Shown here in pieces: positions 59,039 to 64,000 of a DNA stretch of 64,000 nucleotides (position 1 is its first letter; every line of letters starts with the position of its first letter). This DNA comes from Beta vulgaris subsp. vulgaris (Eukaryota; Streptophyta; Magnoliopsida; Caryophyllales; Amaranthaceae): the NCBI RefSeq assembly GCF_026745355.1, contig NC_079209.1:16180301-16244300 (forward strand), given 5' to 3'. Below the pieces are notes generated by a model. The model had not been told where the DNA came from, did not search any database, and saw only the letters and a list, made by a program, of their open reading frames with translations. A program made the position numbers and the translations under genes.

Positions 59039-60560
59039 ACTAGTAGAAAAAGGTCAATTTGCGTCACCCCATTTGCGTCGCACAAACACGGAAACGACGC
59101 AAAAATACTATTTGTCTCGCACTCAATGAAGAGTGCGACGCATAACATGGGTCCAGATCATAAAAAGAAGATTTGCGTCAGACAATTTGAAGCACGCGAC
59201 GCAAACGATCCAACAATGTGCGTCGCACGTGCCTAATTGTGCGACGCAGATGACACGAAATAAATTTGGACCCGCTCACTTTGTTTAAACCCTAGCGCCT
59301 CATCTAAACATTGCAGCGCCTCTCTCAACTTCATTTCACCCTCACTCTCACTCCAACTTCTAGCGGCTCTCTCTCTTCATCTTCCTCTCCCATCTCACTG
59401 TCACTCCCTCTCTCTCTCTTCATCTTCCTCTTCCATCTCAACATTACAGCGCCTTTCTCTATCTTAATCTCGCTGGAACTTCATTTTCATCATCTTCTTC
59501 GTTTTCTCTGTCAGATTCAAGAAGTGTAAGAGAAGATCTTCTGCTAAACTGAAGATCTGACCGTTAAGAAAGACTCATCAGCAGACGCATCCTAGGCGAG
59601 TCGATCTCGTGCCGGCGAATCAAATCTGGGTAATTTAGAACTGCAAACTTACCTTCATAAACGCTTTAGATTTTAATTTTTTTTATTAGATCTGATTTTA
59701 TTTATTTCGGTTTTTTTAATTCTGTTTTCTACTGGAAATCTAGGTAATTTAGGACTGTTTCTCGTCGGTTTAAAGGGTGAGGATTGAAGATTAAACTCTC
59801 GTCGGTGAAGATTGAAGAACATTATCTCGTCGGTGAAGATTGAAGAACATTGAACTCTCGTCGGTTCAGATTTGTTTTTAGTTATGTTTTTTTAGTTTTC
59901 CCCTGTGAATCAAGAAAGAAAATATTTTCAGATTCAGGTTTTGTTAATCTATTCAGATTTTTGTTTTTGTTCAATATTTTCATTTTGTTCGTGTATTTTG
60001 TTATTCTTTTTCGATTCTTGTAGTTCTTGTAGTTTCTCAGTTTTTTTGTTAATCTATTCAGATTTTTGTTTTTGTTCAATATTTTCATTTCACTTTGTTA
60101 GTGTATTTTGTTATTCTACGAGAGTTGTTCGATTTTGTTAGTTTCTCATTTTGTTAATCGACGAGAGTCATTCTACGCAGATTCTTGTATTTTGAGATCT
60201 AATTCTTGTAGTTTGCAAGTTTGCACATCATTCCTAGTTTTTTTTAATTAAAAAAAAACATTTTTTTTAAAAAAAAATTGCAATTTGCGTCGCACGTAGC
60301 CCAAGGTGCCACGCAAATCACTCATCTGCGTCGCACCCTAGGCTATGTGCGACGCACATTTCCCTTGTTGGGGGTTGGCAAGATCCACTTGCGTCGTACC
60401 GTATAAAGGTGCGACGCAAATAGATGAACCATCTGCGTCGTTTTCGCATACGACACAGATCGTTTATGAGTCATTTACGTCGAAGGCTTTGGCGTCGCAC
60501 CATAGTCCGACGCAAATAGGCGCCTCACATCCGACGCAAATTGCCTTTTCTGTACTAGTG
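59039..60560. mobile_element. CACTA-like element D (TTGCGTCGCAC subterminal repeats)
   Basis: About 1.52 kb. The right end CTAGTG is the inverse of CACTAG. The left end reads ACTAGTAGAAAAAGG, apparently lacking the first C. A 3-bp TAG lies on both sides (59036-59038, 60561-60563). Both subterminal regions (59055-59260, 60285-60545) hold direct and inverted TGCGTCGCAC copies. The centre has a CT-rich leader-like tract (59310-59500) and a duplicated ~45-bp unit (TTGTTAATCTATTCAGATTT at 59941 and 60045). No transposase. Confidence 0.8.
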
Positions 60561-60593
60561 TAGGCTTAAAAATAGGAGGGACTTAGCTGCGTA

Positions 60594-60924
60594 CTCCCTC
60601 CGTTTCCTAAAGATCTTCCCTCTTTCCGTTTAAGTGCGTTTTCAAAAGATCTTCCCTCTTTTACTTTATTCCTTATTTGGAATTTGTTTTACCCTTTTTA
60701 ACCTCTCATGTCCCTATCATATGATCCACCATTACATTATTAATTCAATTTTACTCTCTTTCTCTCTCCTACTTTAACCCTTTTTTATTTGTTTATTTAT
60801 CTTAACCCCTTTCTCTCTCCTACTTTACCCACCCCACACCCCACACCCCACACCCCACACAAGTGAATCCTCCTTGGTATATGTATAACAGTAATAAGGA
60901 AAATCTTTAGGAAACGAATGGAGT
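60594..60924 (+). mobile_element. Stowaway-type MITE, copy 4
   Basis: 331 bp, TA-flanked (60592-60593, 60925-60926), ends CTCCCTCCGTTTCCTAAAGATC and, inverted, TAGGAAACGAATGGAG. It has an extra CACCCCACACC short tandem repeat at 60828-60857. Confidence 0.94.
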
Positions 60925-61080
60925 ATGTTGTTGCTCTTTATTACATTTTATACTTTGTATTAGATTTTATATGTGAGAAACTAATCTGTTGCTTTATCTC
61001 TCCCACCACTGTTTTGTTTTCAATAAGTTACTTCAATATAATTAAAAGAGTTATTGCGGAGCTGTTTACTGCATCAGATA

Positions 61081-61660
61081 GTCAGAGGCAATGATGTATG
61101 TTCAATTTTGTGTTTACTAGTTGATTTATTATTCCTATGAACCAATGTTGTTCAATTCTATGCTTACAGTTGCATTCTAGCTTATAGCACCATTACTCAC
61201 AATCTTAAAAAAAGATCATTCTACTCTCTTTCTAACTTTCTCTTTCTAAAAAATAACATCCCATAATCTTTTCCCACTTATCTTCTTAACAATGAACCAA
61301 AAAAAAGATCATCCCAAAAAAAAGATCACCCCATCACCACTATACAATATTTTTATTATTTACTTTTTAATAATAGTAAATATTCATTACTAATTGATAA
61401 AAAATTAATTTATAAATACATAATTAGCGTTTTTAACATTAATTAAATTAAATGCACAAAAATATTGTTTTTTTAAAAAGTGGAAGATATTTTATATAAA
61501 ATAAGCAAAATTATAGAAAATTAGTAAATATCAGGAAAAAAAAATTACCCAAAATATTACAAAATGGGTCTCTAATTGTAGATCTCTGAAAAATAAAGCC
61601 ATTCGTAATTTTTTTTTATTTTTTTTCCTTTCGTATCTTTTAAGATATTGCATTTTTAAT
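61081..61660. other. AT-rich intergenic
   Basis: No gene or element end recognised. Two AAAAAAAGATCA(T/C)CCC direct repeats lie at 61300-61335. Confidence 0.5.
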
Positions 61661-61751
61661 ATTTAGAATTGTATTATTTCTTTCCCCTGTCAGAAATTGA
61701 CACTTGTCAAATTCTGACGCGCGTGTCAGAATTCTGACGAAAGGTAATTTT

Positions 61752-61834
61752 TTTTGGCTTTCCCCAAGCCAAAACGACGCGTTTTGGCTGAACTCTAGCC
61801 AAAACGCGTCGTTTTGGCTGGGGGAAAGCCAAAA
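61752..61834. repeat. Long perfect-type hairpin
   Basis: Two 38-nt arms (61752-61789, 61797-61834) pair with one mismatch around a 7-nt loop. Each arm also contains smaller inverted GGCTTTCCCC..GCCAAAACGACGCG units. It could be the core of a foldback MITE or a small-RNA precursor. No flanking duplication was identified. Confidence 0.85.
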
Positions 61835-61896
61835 CAATTTGAATATATAAAGTATGCCCGCGTGGCGAAATGTGAGATCTATAAATTGCTGCTTTT

Positions 61897-61985
61897 GCTT
61901 CTAGCTAGTTCAGTGGATAAGATGGCTGCGCTCCAGCTCACTCCTGACTCTTAAAAAGGGAGGATTCACGGGTTTCAATAGATAA
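61897..61985 (+). other. tRNA-like sequence, possible SINE or tRNA relic
   Basis: TAGTTCAGTGGATAAGATGG (61908-61927) resembles box A of a tRNA, and GGATTCACGGGTTTCAATA (61961-61979) resembles a damaged box B. No clean cloverleaf is visible. Confidence 0.3.
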
Positions 61986-61989
61986 TATC

Positions 61990-62900
61990 GTAAGTAAGAA
62001 AGAACGTTTTCACTAATTACTTGGGCCCCTTACTCTATTCCCCTCCTAAGGTCCGGGAATAGAACGGGTTTAAATAGCAACATTAGCTACAGGAAAGGAA
62101 CGCCCTCGTCCCATTTCTTAGCAGAAATGGTACGGGCGGATAGGACAAGAAAAAATATTTTTTGTCAAATCAGGCGGTGGGTCCCTCTCCCACGCCTGAT
62201 CATCTTTTCACTCACCCCAACCTTTTTTTTTTCTCCCAATCACCCCCATTCACCTCATAATCTTATTCTCAATTGTGATTAAGAGCATTTTTTTCACAAT
62301 CATCAACTTGATCTTATTTCTCACTCATGAATAAGGGTGCTCTTAGTACCTTTATACTAGTTTTTTCAAATACATGCATGCACCATTTTTTTTTACAAGA
62401 ACCAAGGTGAAGAGAGAGTGTTGATTATGTAGTTAAATAAAGGGGTAGTCGTACTTATTAGTACTATTATATTATGGAACTTAGTAAATTGAAAAAAATG
62501 GTGTACATATTATGAAACACCGCAAAGGCGGATAAAAGGTGCATGAGAAATGGAGGTAATATGTTTGTAGGAACCTTGGAGAATTAGAATGCACATAGGC
62601 CATACCCATATGACTGCACACCTGTACACTCAACTGCAAACTTATAAGTTTGTCGCTAATCTATCCAAATAAAACATTAAAAATTCTCCAAACAATATAA
62701 CTGGGTTCGTTGGGTCAAATTCATGAAGACAAGGAACGAATTTATAACTAGATTTTAATTATGGTGAAACTTTATAGTTATTACAAATTTGGTGAATAAA
62801 GGAATTAGTGTATGCATGTCGTGGTAGAATAAGTTTTCCAGAGCGCCAATCTAAATGACATAACAATTGTATATAAATAATACTTTCCTCTATGCATCCA
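61990..62900. other. Intergenic sequence 3' of the receptor kinase
   Basis: No gene seen. 62225-62350 has TCACAATCATCAACTTGATC and related AT-rich repeats that could belong to a small MITE, but ends were not found. Confidence 0.45.
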
Positions 62901-62905
62901 TGCTG

Positions 62906-64000
<1,095 letters not shown>

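Larger units (their letters stand above)
58871..61080 (+). repeat. Probable 3' LTR of the copia remnant, with two nested elements
   Basis: A purine tract GAAGCAAGGGGG (58883-58894) precedes TGTATAGAGTATCG. The sequence is then interrupted by a CACTA-like element (59039-60560) and a Stowaway MITE (60594-60924). It resumes with CACCACTGTTTTGTTTTCAATAAG near 61005, a composition typical of copia LTRs. The 3' edge is uncertain. Confidence 0.45.

Overview
This is plant nuclear DNA from a gene-poor, repeat-rich region. The evidence is Ty1/copia and Ty3/gypsy retrotransposons with initiator-Met or other tRNA primer sites, plant LINEs with a CCHC ORF1, CACTA (En/Spm) elements with CACTA ends, Stowaway MITEs, a Helitron, a Mutator-like element with a 9-bp target duplication, and one cysteine-rich-receptor-kinase-like gene with spliceosomal introns at the right edge. 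It looks eudicot, but I cannot name the species. I see no rRNA, CRISPR or bacterial-type operon. The only host-type gene is the kinase.

Layout. 1-2144: 5' half of a decayed copia element (minus) with its LTR. 2150-2920: LINE 3' end. 3060-3530: (TAA)n array. 3560-7826: AT-rich sequence split by a solo gypsy LTR (5042-6472, TSD GGAAG). 7827-11778: two 1.7-kb gypsy LTRs around only 565 bp of interior. 12212-12940: two Stowaway-type MITEs. 13000-14096: Mutator-like element with 9-bp TSD. 14505-14785: (TTA)n array. 16296-16460: inverted pair of Helitron-type 5' ends. 16803-24075: minus-strand En/Spm-like transposon with tandem arrays, a (TA)n tract, a 3-kb internal duplication and a G-rich minisatellite. 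24076-27760: two minus-strand LINE fragments around a small plus-strand LINE piece.

27830-34745: plus-strand En/Spm-like gene (Transposase_24-type exon, Ptta-type domain, Ulp1/C48 protease exons), interrupted by a complete 3.2-kb CACTA element of another family (29155-32339, TSD AGT) and by a small foldback element. 35352-38765: a Stowaway MITE, two CACTA-like elements with AACCGCAGCAATA repeats, and a LINE fragment. 39174-39350: tRNA-derived SINE. 39391: one end of a second Mutator-like element. 40088-44943: a nearly intact copia element with near-identical LTRs, TSD GCACC, one frameshift and one premature stop. 45726-46340: TA repeats and a Stowaway MITE. 47530-53150: a long decayed LINE holding a 1.17-kb Helitron. 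53157-58066: truncated Tat-type gypsy element (minus) holding a solo LTR (TSD ATATA). 58069-61080: copia remnant holding a CACTA-like element and a Stowaway MITE. 61752-61834: strong hairpin. 62906-64000: receptor kinase 3' end.

The elements work as layers of insertion. Target duplications and reading frames that resume across insertions give the relative order: LINE before Helitron, Tat gypsy before solo LTR, Ulp1-carrying transposon before CACTA, copia remnant before CACTA-like element and MITE. Coding entries are almost all broken; product names are domain calls made by eye from translated motifs. I found no convincing new system. The most unusual points are the repeated pairing of ~160-175-bp tandem arrays with En/Spm-type genes and the clean nested insertions.
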